64,000 bases of DNA from CBDFKU01 sp965248975 (GCA_965248975.1 CBDFKU010000018.1:186001-250000); one strand, 5' to 3'. Numbered from the stretch's first letter, positions 35,069 through 44,590 are shown. Notes: generated by a model from the sequence alone, not told the origin. A program made the numbers and translations.

Positions 35069-36481
35069 ATGCAGTCATTATCCGACTCGATTAAGAACAT
35101 GGACACTAGCAAAGGCAACTACACCTCCTCCATCCAGTACGACCGGCGCCTGTACAGTCAGGACATCGCCGGATCTATCGCCCACACCCGAATGCTGGCG
35201 AGGCAGGGGATCGTATCTGAAAAGGAAGCCGAGCTCATCGTCATGGGCCTGGTCTCGATCCGAGAAGAGATCCAGGGGGGCACCTTCCCATGGAAGGAGG
35301 ACCTGGAGGACCTTCACATGAACGTCGAGGCCCGGCTCCATGAGAAATTAGGCGGCGATGTAGCCGGTAAGCTGCACACAGCCCGCTCCCGCAACGACCA
35401 GGTGTCCCTGGACATGCGGATGTATATCAAGGACACCATCGGCGAGACAGTCGAGGGCCTCCGGGCACTCCAGGCGGCCCTCCTGAACGTGGCCGACGCC
35501 CAGAAGAGCGTGGTGATGCCGGGGTACACCCACCTCCAGAGGGCGCAACCGGTGCTTCTCGCTCACCACCTGCTGGCCTACTTCCACATGCTGCAGCGGG
35601 ACAGCTCTCGCTTTCTGGACTGCCGCCGGCGGGCAGACGTTCTCCCGCTGGGCAGCGGCGCCCTGGCGGGGGTCCCCTACGACACCGACCGGGAGTTCCT
35701 GGCCACAGAGCTGGGATTCGCAGAGATCAGCCCCAACAGCATGGACGCCGTCTCCGACCGGGACTTCCTCGTGGAGTACCATGCCTGTGCGGCCCTGTGC
35801 ATGGCCCACCTCTCCCGGCTAGCCGAGGAGCTGATCATCTGGTCCTCCCAGGAGTTCGGCTTCGTGCGCCTGGCAGACGAGTACGTTACCGGCAGCAGTA
35901 TCATGCCGCAGAAACGCAATCCCGACTTCGCAGAGCTTGCCCGGGGCAAGACCGGTCGGGTCTACGGCCACTTGATGGGCATACTCACCGTGCTCAAGGG
36001 CCTGCCCCTTACCTATAACCGGGACCTGCAAGAGGACAAGGAGGGCACCTTCGACACCGTCGACACCCTCCTCGCTACCCTGGAAGTCTTCGCGGGGATG
36101 GTCGCGACGATGGAGGTAAACGCCCCCCGGCTGGCCCGGGCGGCGGAGGATGGCTACCTGCTGGCCACGGACGTGGCAGACTACCTGGTTCGTACCAAGG
36201 GGTTGCCCTTCCGCGAGGCCCACGGTATCGTGGGAGATCTCTGCCGCTATGCGGCGTCCCATGGCAAAGGCCTCCAACAACTGACCATGGAAGAATACCG
36301 GAGATTTTCTCCCAAGTTCGGGGAAGAGGTCTATGGCATCACCCCGGAGACGTCGGTGGCGGCACGGGACCTCCCCGGCGGGACCGCCCCCGGTCAGGTG
36401 GAGAAGTCTCTCAACCATGCCAGACGGCTCCTGGAAGAGTCAAAGGAGGGAAAAGGTGGCCGACCGACCGGCTCCGGCTGA
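35069..36481 (+). CDS. argH: Argininosuccinate lyase with an atypical N-terminus
   Basis: Splits argininosuccinate to arginine and fumarate. Clear motifs are DLHMNVEARLHEKLG, HTARSRNDQVSLDMRMY, MPGYTHLQRAQPV and the catalytic-serine loop GSSIMPQKRNPD. Family members nearly always begin with a KLWGGRF segment about 15-20 residues before the SIxFDRRL block. Here the protein starts MQSLSDSIKNMDTSKGN and then joins at YTSSIQYDRRLYSQDIAGSIAH, so the WGGRF segment is absent. This coincides with the 3' edge of the inserted islet. The start is ATG 35069 or 35099; neither has a strong ribosome site. Confidence 0.92.
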   Translation: MQSLSDSIKNMDTSKGNYTSSIQYDRRLYSQDIAGSIAHTRMLARQGIVSEKEAELIVMGLVSIREEIQGGTFPWKEDLEDLHMNVEARLHEKLGGDVAGKLHTARSRNDQVSLDMRMYIKDTIGETVEGLRALQAALLNVADAQKSVVMPGYTHLQRAQPVLLAHHLLAYFHMLQRDSSRFLDCRRRADVLPLGSGALAGVPYDTDREFLATELGFAEISPNSMDAVSDRDFLVEYHACAALCMAHLSRLAEELIIWSSQEFGFVRLADEYVTGSSIMPQKRNPDFAELARGKTGRVYGHLMGILTVLKGLPLTYNRDLQEDKEGTFDTVDTLLATLEVFAGMVATMEVNAPRLARAAEDGYLLATDVADYLVRTKGLPFREAHGIVGDLCRYAASHGKGLQQLTMEEYRRFSPKFGEEVYGITPETSVAARDLPGGTAPGQVEKSLNHARRLLEESKEGKGGRPTGSG

Positions 36482-37169
36482 CGCCGGACTGTTACCCAAG
36501 GTGAAGATAGCTCCATCGATCCTCTCGGCCGACTTCGCACGCCTGGGAGAGCAGGTGGCTGAGGTTACCAGCGCGGGGGCGGACTACATCCACCTGGACG
36601 TGATGGACGGGCACTTCGTCCCCAACATCACCTTCGGCCCGGTGCTGGTCGAAGGAATCCGCTCCTCCACCCACCTGCCCCTCAACGTCCACCTGATGAT
36701 AGACGACCCCGACCGCTACATACCGGACTTCATATCCGCCGGAGCGGACCACATCATCATCCACAGCGAGTCCTGCCTTCACCTCCACCGCACCATACAG
36801 CGGGTGAAGGATGCCGGCCTGCAGATCGGCGTGGCAGTGAACCCCGCCACCTCCCTGTCCGCCATCGAGGAGGTGCTATCCTACGCCGACATCGCCCTGG
36901 TGAGCACGGTGAATCCCGGCTTCTCCGGACAGAATCTAATACCAGAGACAATGGGCAAAGTGGAGCGGCTGCGGGATATGCTGAACGCTGGGGGCTACGG
37001 TGCCGAGATCCAGGTGGACGGCGGCATCAACGCCAGGACCGCGCCAGCGGCCGTGAAAGCGGGAGCCACCATCCTGGTAGCAGGCTCGGCCGTCTTCAAC
37101 AACGTGGAATCCGTGGGAGACGCGATGAAGCGGCTGAAGGACAGTATTGGCCAGGATACGGGGGTCTAG
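36456..37169 (+). CDS. rpe: Ribulose-phosphate 3-epimerase
   Basis: TIM-barrel epimerase of 237 residues in the pentose phosphate pathway. Visible are APSILSADFARLGEQV, YIHLDVMDGHFVPNITFG, LNVHLMI, ALVSTVNPGFSGQ and EIQVDGGINARTAP. The start is GTG 36456 with AAGGAGGG 6 nt upstream, inside the end of argH (26-nt overlap). The longer open frame upstream is argH in another frame. Confidence 0.95.
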   Translation: MADRPAPADAGLLPKVKIAPSILSADFARLGEQVAEVTSAGADYIHLDVMDGHFVPNITFGPVLVEGIRSSTHLPLNVHLMIDDPDRYIPDFISAGADHIIIHSESCLHLHRTIQRVKDAGLQIGVAVNPATSLSAIEEVLSYADIALVSTVNPGFSGQNLIPETMGKVERLRDMLNAGGYGAEIQVDGGINARTAPAAVKAGATILVAGSAVFNNVESVGDAMKRLKDSIGQDTGV

Positions 37170-37351
37170 GCCCGGGCAAGCTTGTGGCGCGTCCTCAGGC
37201 AACGGGTGCAGATCTTGACCTTGCGCATCCCACGGTCGGTAGACAGGGTTAGCTTATGTACATTGGGCAGGAACCGGGTTCTGGTGCGCCGCTTGGAGTG
37301 GCTCACGTTGTTGCCCGACATCCCCACCTTGGAGCAAACTTCACATCTCAT
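37166..37351 (-). CDS. rpmB: Ribosomal protein L28
   Basis: A 61-residue L28. MRCEVCSKVGMSGNNVSHSKRRTRTRFLPN is diagnostic. It has the zinc-binding form with CxxC at the N-terminus and CTRC near the end (VKICTRCLRTRHKLARA). The ATG at 37351 is the right start; the longer frame upstream is not coding. Its stop overlaps that of rpe (convergent, 4 nt). Confidence 0.95.
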   Translation of the reverse strand: MRCEVCSKVGMSGNNVSHSKRRTRTRFLPNVHKLTLSTDRGMRKVKICTRCLRTRHKLARA

Positions 37352-37366
37352 AGCTATAGGCCACGT

Positions 37367-37395
37367 TTGACTGGCAGTGTCCCTTTCTGTAAAAT
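37367..37395 (+). promoter_or_regulatory. Promoter of the NHL lipoprotein gene
   Basis: TTGACT (37367-37372), 17-nt spacer, TAAAAT (37390-37395), leader of about 60 nt to the ATG at 37465. Confidence 0.6.
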
Positions 37396-37464
37396 CCGGG
37401 AGAACCGGAGACTTGGGGCTACAGCATATCATGGCCCGCGGAGCCGCTGCAAGGAACCGCGTGA

Positions 37465-38646
37465 ATGAAACCCATCGCCTTGCTCGCTCTGGTCTTGGTC
37501 GGAGTAGTCGCCGCGGCGGCCTGTGGAGGTTCCTCTGGAACCCCCATGTCCGGCGGGATAACCGGCGGCGTCGTTGTAGAATCCCTGGGAATAGTAACCA
37601 CGGTGGCGGGTAACGGCAACGACGACCTAGGGGGCGACGGAGGCCCTGCCATCGCCGCGATGCTTTCGGTTCCCAAGGACGTTGCAGTGGATACCCAGGG
37701 CAATATTTTCATCGCCGATACGGGGAATCACAGGGTACGCCGTGTAGACGCGACCACTGGAATGATAGCTACCTTCGCCGGCTCGATAAACGACGAAGGG
37801 TTCTGGGCGGGCGACGGCGGCGACGGCGGCCCCGCCACCGAAGCTCAGCTAACCAGTCCAGAAGGCGTGGCCGTGGACCGCGAAGGCAACCTGTTCATCG
37901 CCGACAGGTCCAATCACCGCATCCGCCGGGTGGATGGGGCCACAGGCATGATCAGCACCGTGGCAGGCACCGGCGAGTCCGCCGACTACGTCCAGGGCAA
38001 GTTCGGTGGCGACGGCGGGCTGGCAACCGAGGCCCAGCTAAACAGTCCCATGTCGGTCGCCATAGACACCGAGGGCAACCTGTTCATCGCCGACACCTGG
38101 AACAACCGCATCCGCCGGGTGGACGCCGAGACGGGGATTATCACCACCATAGCCGGCTCGGGCACGGTGGCCTGGTACAGCGGCGACGGCGGCCCCGGCA
38201 CCGAGGCCCAGCTGGCCTTCCCCCACAGAATAGCGGTCGACTCCCAGGGCAACGTCTTCGTGGCCGACACCGCCAACAACAGGGTTCGCCGGATCGACGC
38301 CGACACAGGGATCATCACTACCGTGGTGGGTGGCGGAGCCAACGTCTACGCCGGAGGCCTGGCCGTCGAAGCCTACGTGCCCACCCCTACCGCGGTAGCC
38401 GTGGACGGCGCCGGCAACCTGCTGGTCACCGACATCGTCGCCGACCGCATCCTCAGGGTAGATGCCGAGACCGGCATCATCAAGCCCCTGATCGGCAATG
38501 GTAAAGAGGGCTTCAACGGTGATGGCGTTCCGGCCATGGAGGCCCTGCTGGGCGATCCCTGGAGCATAACGGTGGACGGCCATGGGAATCTCATCTTCAC
38601 CGAAAGGGCCAATCACCGCGTCCGCATAGTACGTCCGAAGACGTAG
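37465..38646 (+). CDS. NHL-repeat beta-propeller lipoprotein
   Basis: A 393-residue secreted lipoprotein. The signal peptide ends in a lipobox (VAAAAC, Cys about residue 20) and is followed by a Gly/Ser linker. Six NHL blades follow, each with GN(I/L/V)F(I/V)ADxxNxRxRRVD and TGxIxTxAG, spaced about 55-60 residues, and GGDGGPAxEAQL insertion loops between blades. Six blades are enough for a closed propeller. Similar proteins are common in Chloroflexota and Acidobacteria, without an established function; ligand binding or cell-surface scaffolding is likely. The fakA-like gene begins 20 nt downstream. Confidence 0.87.
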   Translation: MKPIALLALVLVGVVAAAACGGSSGTPMSGGITGGVVVESLGIVTTVAGNGNDDLGGDGGPAIAAMLSVPKDVAVDTQGNIFIADTGNHRVRRVDATTGMIATFAGSINDEGFWAGDGGDGGPATEAQLTSPEGVAVDREGNLFIADRSNHRIRRVDGATGMISTVAGTGESADYVQGKFGGDGGLATEAQLNSPMSVAIDTEGNLFIADTWNNRIRRVDAETGIITTIAGSGTVAWYSGDGGPGTEAQLAFPHRIAVDSQGNVFVADTANNRVRRIDADTGIITTVVGGGANVYAGGLAVEAYVPTPTAVAVDGAGNLLVTDIVADRILRVDAETGIIKPLIGNGKEGFNGDGVPAMEALLGDPWSITVDGHGNLIFTERANHRVRIVRPKT

Positions 38647-38666
38647 AGGAAGGCGGCTCAAAAAGC

Positions 38667-40421
38667 ATGTCGGCTCAGCGGCGACCCGATAACAACATGG
38701 GCCTGGACGGTGGCGACCTCAGGGAAGCGTTCCAGGCGGCCGCCCGCTGCCTGGAAAAGCATCGGGATGCCATCAACGCCCTGAACGTGTTCCCCGTCCC
38801 CGACGGCGACACCGGCACCAACATGCTGCTGACCATGCGGTCGGTGAACGAGGAATGCTCCCAGGCGACGGACTCTTCCGCCGAAACGGTGGCGGGCGCC
38901 ATGGCCAGGGGGGCACTCCTGGGCGCCAGGGGGAACAGCGGCGTAATTCTCTCCCAGTTTTTCCACGGACTCTTCCAGGGACTGAAGGGGAAGGACCGCC
39001 TGGACGGGGAAGACTTGGCCCGGGCCTTCGGCCTGGCTTCGGAGGCCGCTTACAGATCGGTAAGCGTGCCCGTGGATGGCACCATGCTGACGGTGATACG
39101 AGAGCTGTCCCGCGGAGCCTCCCGACAGCTGGAGGTCGACCCGGAAGCCGCCGGATCCGCGCTGGTGGTGTGGGGCGCCGCAGTGGAGTCGGCCAAACAG
39201 GCCGTCTCCCGGACACCCCTCCAGCTTCCCGTCCTGAGGGAGGCCGGCGTGGTGGATGCCGGGGGACAAGGGGTGGCTACTCTGCTGGAAGGGGCCTGGC
39301 ACCACCTGCTGGGAGAGGACGTGGAAAGCCTCACGCTGGAGCTATGCACTCCCCTTTCCCCCGACGACGCCTCCGTGGACCAGGATCGTCCCCACGCCCC
39401 CTCATTTGCAGTGAGCGAGGAGTACCTGTCCGACACTGAAGGGGACCTGTACGGGTACTGCACTCAATTCCTGGTGCACGGACAAGAGCTGAACGTCGAC
39501 CGGATCCGCGAGGAGATGGCCTCCATGGCCGACTCCGCCGTGGTGGTTGGAGACGACGACCTGGTCAAGGTCCACATCCACGCCCGAGACCCGGGGCCGG
39601 TGATCAGCTACGGCGTCTCTCTGGGAACCCTGGACCAGGTAAGCATGACCGACATGGACCGGCAGCATCAGGAGTTTCTGGCCCTTCACAGAAGCGGAGG
39701 TACAGAAGCACCGCCCGAGGAAAGCGCACAGGGCGAAAAGGCAACGTCTCCGGCCGTGGTGGCTGTAGCCTGGGGCGACGGCTTCACCAAACTGCTTCAG
39801 AGCCTGGGCTGCGGTTGTATCGTAGCCGGCGGGCAGACGATGAACCCCAGCACCAGGGACCTGCTGGAAGCGGCCAGGGGGACCGGAGCGAGGGACGTGA
39901 TCCTCCTTCCTAACAACTCCAACATTCTGCCGGCCGCCCGGCAAGCAGCCTCTATCACCGGGGAACCCGGGGCTCAGGAGGACATGAGACTGCACGTGGT
40001 TGCATCCCGTACCATCCCCCAGTGTGTTGCCGCCTTGCTAGCGTTCAATCCGGAGGTGGCGCTCGAAGACAACCTGGAGTCCATGGGAAGTGCCCTGGCC
40101 TCGGTCAAGACCGTAGAAGTTACGAAAGCCGTGCGTCCCGTTACTCTTGGCGGTTTGGCCGTCGATGAGGGACAATATATCGGTCTCCTGGAGGGCGACC
40201 TCGTGGTCGCAGGGGGCTCGGCCGCGGACGTTCTCCAGGAGGCTCTCTATAAGGCCGGAACGGACGCCGGCCAGCTGGTGACCCTCTACTGGGGCTGCGA
40301 CGTCCGGGAAGAGGAGGCCGCGGAGGCCGCCGCCAGGCTCAGGCGGGGTATTCCCAGCCTGGAAACGGAAGTGGTCTACGGGGGACAGCCCCTATACGAC
40401 TACATCGCCTCCCTGGAATAG
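38667..40421 (+). CDS. fakA: DAK2-type fatty-acid kinase catalytic subunit (FakA/YloV-like)
   Basis: A 584-residue kinase. The N-terminal DAK2 nucleotide domain has LNVFPVPDGDTGTNMLLTM with the metal-binding Asp residues and GARGNSGVILSQFFHG. A middle domain follows, and the C-terminal DegV-like FakA domain contains VVAVAWGDGFTKLLQSLGCGCIVAGGQTMNPS and VILLPNNSNI. FakA phosphorylates fatty acids held by FakB (DegV) proteins. A degV gene lies 50 nt downstream on the same strand, which supports the pairing. Confidence 0.9.
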   Translation: MSAQRRPDNNMGLDGGDLREAFQAAARCLEKHRDAINALNVFPVPDGDTGTNMLLTMRSVNEECSQATDSSAETVAGAMARGALLGARGNSGVILSQFFHGLFQGLKGKDRLDGEDLARAFGLASEAAYRSVSVPVDGTMLTVIRELSRGASRQLEVDPEAAGSALVVWGAAVESAKQAVSRTPLQLPVLREAGVVDAGGQGVATLLEGAWHHLLGEDVESLTLELCTPLSPDDASVDQDRPHAPSFAVSEEYLSDTEGDLYGYCTQFLVHGQELNVDRIREEMASMADSAVVVGDDDLVKVHIHARDPGPVISYGVSLGTLDQVSMTDMDRQHQEFLALHRSGGTEAPPEESAQGEKATSPAVVAVAWGDGFTKLLQSLGCGCIVAGGQTMNPSTRDLLEAARGTGARDVILLPNNSNILPAARQAASITGEPGAQEDMRLHVVASRTIPQCVAALLAFNPEVALEDNLESMGSALASVKTVEVTKAVRPVTLGGLAVDEGQYIGLLEGDLVVAGGSAADVLQEALYKAGTDAGQLVTLYWGCDVREEEAAEAAARLRRGIPSLETEVVYGGQPLYDYIASLE

Positions 40422-40471
40422 ACGGGGAGTAGCCCGCGAAGAACGCTCGGGAATCCGACCGGAGGCTCGAT

Positions 40472-41332
40472 ATGGCTGTTAAGGTAGTCACCGACAGCAC
40501 CTGCGAACTGCCCAAGAGTCTGGCGGAGCAATGGGGCATCACGGTGATCCCTTGCAACGTGCACTTCGGCGACGAGGTGTACAAGGACGGGGTGGACATG
40601 GGCCCCGACGAGTTCTACAGCCGGCTGGTGTCCAGTCCCAGGCTGCCCACCACCGCCCAGCCTTCGGTGAACGACTTCCAGCAGGTGTACTGCGCCCTGC
40701 TCGCCGGGGGTCACCAGGTGGTCTCCATCCACCTGTCCGCCAAGCTCAGCGGCACCCTGAACTCCGCCACCCAGGCAAAGCAGGCCCTGGGTTCGTTGGA
40801 GCCAGGGTCAGGCCGCGTCGAGATCATCGACTCGGGCATGGCCTCCTTGGGGCTCGGGCTCAACGTCCTGTCGGCGGCCCGGATGGCGCAGGAGGGAGCC
40901 TCCTGCGACGAAGTCGTCACCGGCGTTCAGGAGTCCCTGCCACGGTCCCACTGCTACTTCCTCCTGGACACCCTGGAATATCTCCAAAAAGGTGGACGCA
41001 TCGGCAAGGCCAGCGCGTTCCTGGGCTCCATCCTGAACATCAAGCCGATCCTGACCATCAGGGACGGCGAGGCCCATCCCGCCGAGCGCGCCCGCACCCG
41101 TGAAAAGGGACTGCAACGCCTGGTGGACACGGTCAAGGGCCTGGCCCCCTTCGACCATCTCGGCCTGATTCACAGCACTACACCGGAGGAGGCCGAAGCC
41201 CTGGCGGGACGCTTCACCGACCTGATGCCCAGGGACCAGATCGTCATGGGCAGGTTCGGGCCGGCGGTCGGCACCTACCTGGGCCCCGGCGCACTGGGTA
41301 TCGGCCTCATAAGCTCTATCAGCGCTCCCTAG
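40472..41332 (+). CDS. DegV-family fatty-acid-binding protein (FakB-like)
   Basis: A 286-residue DegV protein. VVTDSTCELPKSLAEQWGITVIPCNVHFGDEVYKDGVD and TTAQPSVNDF are typical, as are SIHLSAKLSGTLNSA (head-group Ser/Thr pocket), GGRIGKASAFLGSILNIKPIL and GPAVGTYLGPGALGIG. It presents a fatty acid to FakA for phosphorylation. The position after fakA makes them a functional pair. Confidence 0.9.
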   Translation: MAVKVVTDSTCELPKSLAEQWGITVIPCNVHFGDEVYKDGVDMGPDEFYSRLVSSPRLPTTAQPSVNDFQQVYCALLAGGHQVVSIHLSAKLSGTLNSATQAKQALGSLEPGSGRVEIIDSGMASLGLGLNVLSAARMAQEGASCDEVVTGVQESLPRSHCYFLLDTLEYLQKGGRIGKASAFLGSILNIKPILTIRDGEAHPAERARTREKGLQRLVDTVKGLAPFDHLGLIHSTTPEEAEALAGRFTDLMPRDQIVMGRFGPAVGTYLGPGALGIGLISSISAP

Positions 41333-41368
41333 CCCGTCCCTCTCTCCCGTGCTAAACTTGCCATAGAG

Positions 41369-43828
41369 ATGGCCACCAGAGACGCCTCACCCTCCCTCCG
41401 GCTGGACTCCTTCATCAAGATACTCAGGCTGGAGGAGAGCAAGGGATTCAGCGACACCGCCGTAGTGGGCGGTATGGACCGCTTCCTGAAGCTGCACGCC
41501 GATTCCCTGGCCGCCTCGGGTCTCGGCCTCGCCGACCTCCTGAAGATATCCTACGCCGGGCTGGATCCCTCCCAGCGAGGGGAGTGGGCGAAGCAGTGGC
41601 TGGCCCGGCTTGAGGCCGGACCGGCCGATGCGGCGCTTCCTTCCCTGCCAAAAGAGGTCGCGGCCCCCTCAGAGGCCGGCAAGCCCCCGTCGACGAGATC
41701 CAGCCTCAACCTGGACTCCCCCGTTAACCGCCTGCGCGGCGTCGACGTCAAGCTCTCGGCCAAACTGAAGCGGCTGGGCGTCTCCGGCATCAGGGACCTC
41801 CTGTACCTCTTCCCCAGGCGCCACAACGACTTCTCTACCACAGTGAAGATATCCGATCTGGAGCCCGGTGAGGAACGGACCATCGTCGCCACCGTCTGGG
41901 AGGCGAGGGAGACCACGCTGGGCCGGGGGAGGCTCAAGGCTGCGGAGGCCGTGGTCAGCGACGAGACGGGCAACATCAGGGTGGTTTGGTTCGGGCAGTC
42001 ATACCTGGCCAGGATGCTCAAACCCAACTCCAGGGTGGCCATCAGCGGCCGGGTCGAGGTGTACAAGAACCAGCTTCAGTTCCAGTCGCCGGAGGTGGAG
42101 ATCCTAGACCGCCAGGAGAGCCTGATACACACAGGGCGCCTGGTGCCCGTCTACCCCCTGACAGAGGGGCTCAGTCCCCGGCGATTACGTACGATCGTGC
42201 GGCAAGCCCTGGAGGAATGGCTCCCTTCCCTGGACGAGTTCCTGCCAGAGGAAGTCAGACGGCGCCTGGATGTCATGACCCTGCGCGACGCCATCATGCA
42301 GGCCCACTACCCCAACGACGAGCCGACCCTGGTGGCCGCCCGGAGGCGCCTGGCCTTCGACGAGTTCTTCCTACTCCAGATGGCGGTGCTGATGCGTCGT
42401 CGGACCTGGCAGGAATCGGTGGAGGGCATACAGATCAAGGCCGACTCCGCCGTCCTCCAGGGCTTTCAGGCGTCCCTACCCTTCAGCCTGACCGAGGCTC
42501 AGGAGCGGTGCATCGAGCAGACCATCGGGGACATGAATCAGGGAACTCCCCCGATGAACCGCCTCCTCCAGGGAGAGGTGGGCAGCGGAAAGACCGTCGT
42601 CGCCCTGGCAGGGCTCCTGACGGCAGTGGGCGCAGGCTATCAGGGCTCGATCATGGTACCTACCGAGGTGCTTGCTGAGCAGCACTTCGCCACGGTGTCC
42701 CGGCTCCTGGGCAGCCTGTCCGGGCCCGTTCAGGAAGAGAACCTGATCACCGTCTACCTCGACCCCCTCCCCAAGCCGGTGTCGGTGGGGTTACTCACCG
42801 GCAGCACTAAAGGGGCCGTCAAGCGGGAGCTACAGCGCCGGTTGTCTGAGGGGACCATTGACATCATCATCGGGACCCACGCCCTGATCCAGGAAGGGGT
42901 GGAGATGCCCCAACTTGGGCTGGCGGTCGTAGACGAGCAGCACCGCTTCGGGGTGGAGCAGCGGGCCGCCCTCAGGCAGAAGGGCGGCGTGGTCCCCCAC
43001 GTTCTGGTCATGTCGGCCACCCCCATACCCAGGACCCTGACCCTCACCCTCTACGGCGACCTGGACGTATCCACCATCGACCAGCTTCCTCCTGGCCGGC
43101 AGCAGGTGCTGACCCGTGTGGTGCCTCCAGAGAGACGGGCTGCGGCCTACGACTTCATCCGGAAGGAGATCCGGAACGGCCGCCAGGCCTTCGTCATCTG
43201 CCCCCTCATCGAAGAGTCGGAGGCTATCGAGGCCCGGGCGGCCACCGACGAGCACCAGCGCCTCTCCACCGAGGTGTTCCCCGACCTGCGATTGGGGTTG
43301 CTCCACGGCAGGATGACTCCCCGGGACAAGGACGAGGTCATGGCCGCCTTCCGGGACGGCGACATAGATATCCTGGTGTCCACGGCGGTTGTGGAGGTGG
43401 GCATAGACGTGCCCAACGCCTCCGTGATGGTGGTGGAAGGCGCCCACCGTTTCGGGCTGTCCCAACTCCACCAGTTCCGGGGCCGCGTGGGCCGGGGCGA
43501 GCACAAGAGCTACTGTCTGCTTCTGTCGGAGTTCTCCACCCCCGAGGCCAAGGAGCGCCTCTCCGCCGTCGAGCGGATACACGACGGCTTCCAGCTAGCC
43601 GAGGTGGACCTGGACCTGCGGGGGCCGGGCGACCTGTTCGGCACCCGCCAGAGCGGCCTGCCCAGCCTGAAGGTCGCCCGCCTGTCCGACCAGGAGCTTC
43701 TCAGGGTCGCCAGGGAAGAGGCAGCCGGCCTTCTGGAAAACGACCACTCGCTCCAGGACCCGTCCCACGCGCCCCTGGCCGGGCAGGTTGCCCGGTTCCT
43801 GGAGCTGGTCCGCGACGAAGTCAGCTAG
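41369..43828 (+). CDS. recG: ATP-dependent DNA helicase RecG
   Basis: Branch-migrating helicase of 819 residues. It has an N-terminal extension (1-110), the wedge/OB domain (YLFPRRHNDFSTTVKISDLEPGE...), Walker A RLLQGEVGSGKTVVA, the DExH-type box VVDEQHRFGVEQR, motif III MSATPIPRTL, and the C-terminal helicase motifs with VGIDVPNASVMVVEGAHRFGLSQLHQFRGRVGRG. The TRG motif region for fork rescue is intact. It marks the right end of the core block before the accessory region. Confidence 0.96.
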   Translation: MATRDASPSLRLDSFIKILRLEESKGFSDTAVVGGMDRFLKLHADSLAASGLGLADLLKISYAGLDPSQRGEWAKQWLARLEAGPADAALPSLPKEVAAPSEAGKPPSTRSSLNLDSPVNRLRGVDVKLSAKLKRLGVSGIRDLLYLFPRRHNDFSTTVKISDLEPGEERTIVATVWEARETTLGRGRLKAAEAVVSDETGNIRVVWFGQSYLARMLKPNSRVAISGRVEVYKNQLQFQSPEVEILDRQESLIHTGRLVPVYPLTEGLSPRRLRTIVRQALEEWLPSLDEFLPEEVRRRLDVMTLRDAIMQAHYPNDEPTLVAARRRLAFDEFFLLQMAVLMRRRTWQESVEGIQIKADSAVLQGFQASLPFSLTEAQERCIEQTIGDMNQGTPPMNRLLQGEVGSGKTVVALAGLLTAVGAGYQGSIMVPTEVLAEQHFATVSRLLGSLSGPVQEENLITVYLDPLPKPVSVGLLTGSTKGAVKRELQRRLSEGTIDIIIGTHALIQEGVEMPQLGLAVVDEQHRFGVEQRAALRQKGGVVPHVLVMSATPIPRTLTLTLYGDLDVSTIDQLPPGRQQVLTRVVPPERRAAAYDFIRKEIRNGRQAFVICPLIEESEAIEARAATDEHQRLSTEVFPDLRLGLLHGRMTPRDKDEVMAAFRDGDIDILVSTAVVEVGIDVPNASVMVVEGAHRFGLSQLHQFRGRVGRGEHKSYCLLLSEFSTPEAKERLSAVERIHDGFQLAEVDLDLRGPGDLFGTRQSGLPSLKVARLSDQELLRVAREEAAGLLENDHSLQDPSHAPLAGQVARFLELVRDEVS

Positions 43829-43855
43829 GCACCCGCGGCTAACCAGGTACTTCCG

Positions 43856-43877
43856 ATAGGCCCGGACCGGTCCCTAT
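43856..43877 (+). terminator. Possible recG terminator
   Basis: ATAGG-CCGG pairs with CCGG-CCTAT around a one-base loop, followed by GGCCTTTATT. It is 28 nt past the recG stop. The T run is short. Confidence 0.35.
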
Positions 43878-43984
43878 GGCCTTTATTCGGCCACGAAGAT
43901 GGCTTGGAGTTGGGTTCGTTTCGGAAAAACTTTCCGCCCATATCCTTCCAGCCCTGGCCCATTACCGACCTAACCTCTCGGAAC

Positions 43985-44590
43985 CTAAGCTGGATATCTC
44001 AGTTTTCGAGAGGTACCAGCCATTGAGTCCCTGTAGGCGGTTCTTGATGTTCGAGTAGCGGGTCCCTTACTAAGAGCTTCGATCTCGGCAACCCTGATCA
44101 TCGTCTCCATCACTCGTTGGGCTGCTCGCCCACGAGCCTCATCACTGTCGAGCTCGGGCTCTATCGCGTTATAGACTTCGTAGGCAAACGCCAGAGATAC
44201 GAGGGGTTGACTCACTCCTCTCTCTCCTTTTATCCCAAGATCAATCAATCTCGCTGCTTCCGCGGAGGATTTCGGATCCCTCACCCTGAGGGCTTCAAGC
44301 CCCCGTTGCCATAGTTTATGATAGGCTTCTCTGTACTCGATTGCAGCTCGGATCGGTTCTTCAGCTCCCCCTAGGCGAGCTTCCTTTGCCACTTTCTCCG
44401 CAGCCTTAAGCTGTGGAGCCGTGCGTTCGCGGTCCCACCCCCTGTCCTTCGACCATCGTCGGAGGAGGGAAACCGGGGTCGGCTTGCCGGTTTCCCCTGA
44501 AAGAATCCTTCCGATCTCGGAATACGGCCACCCATCCAAGTACATCCGTTTGGCAAACGCTACCTGCTTCACGGTGCATACGGTACCCAT
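43985..44590 (-). CDS. Phage small-terminase-like DNA-binding protein
   Basis: A 201-residue protein. The first 55 residues (VKQVAFAKRMYLDGWPYSEIGRILSGETGKPTPVSLLRRWSKDRGWDRER) form a helix-turn-helix of the type seen at the start of phage small terminase subunits and some transposon proteins. The remainder is helical and charged, with no known domain. Start at ATG 44590 is preferred, since AGAGGTGA lies upstream. No large terminase, portal or capsid gene follows, so an intact prophage is not present. Last gene of a five-gene minus-strand cluster. Confidence 0.5.
   Translation of the reverse strand: MGTVCTVKQVAFAKRMYLDGWPYSEIGRILSGETGKPTPVSLLRRWSKDRGWDRERTAPQLKAAEKVAKEARLGGAEEPIRAAIEYREAYHKLWQRGLEALRVRDPKSSAEAARLIDLGIKGERGVSQPLVSLAFAYEVYNAIEPELDSDEARGRAAQRVMETMIRVAEIEALSKGPATRTSRTAYRDSMAGTSRKLRYPA

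Noticed and set aside
37465..38646. Repeated sequence that could suggest a CRISPR or tandem array
   Set aside because: The repetition is codon-level NHL blades inside an open reading frame, with no direct repeats of constant spacer length. No CRISPR array or cas gene is present in the window.
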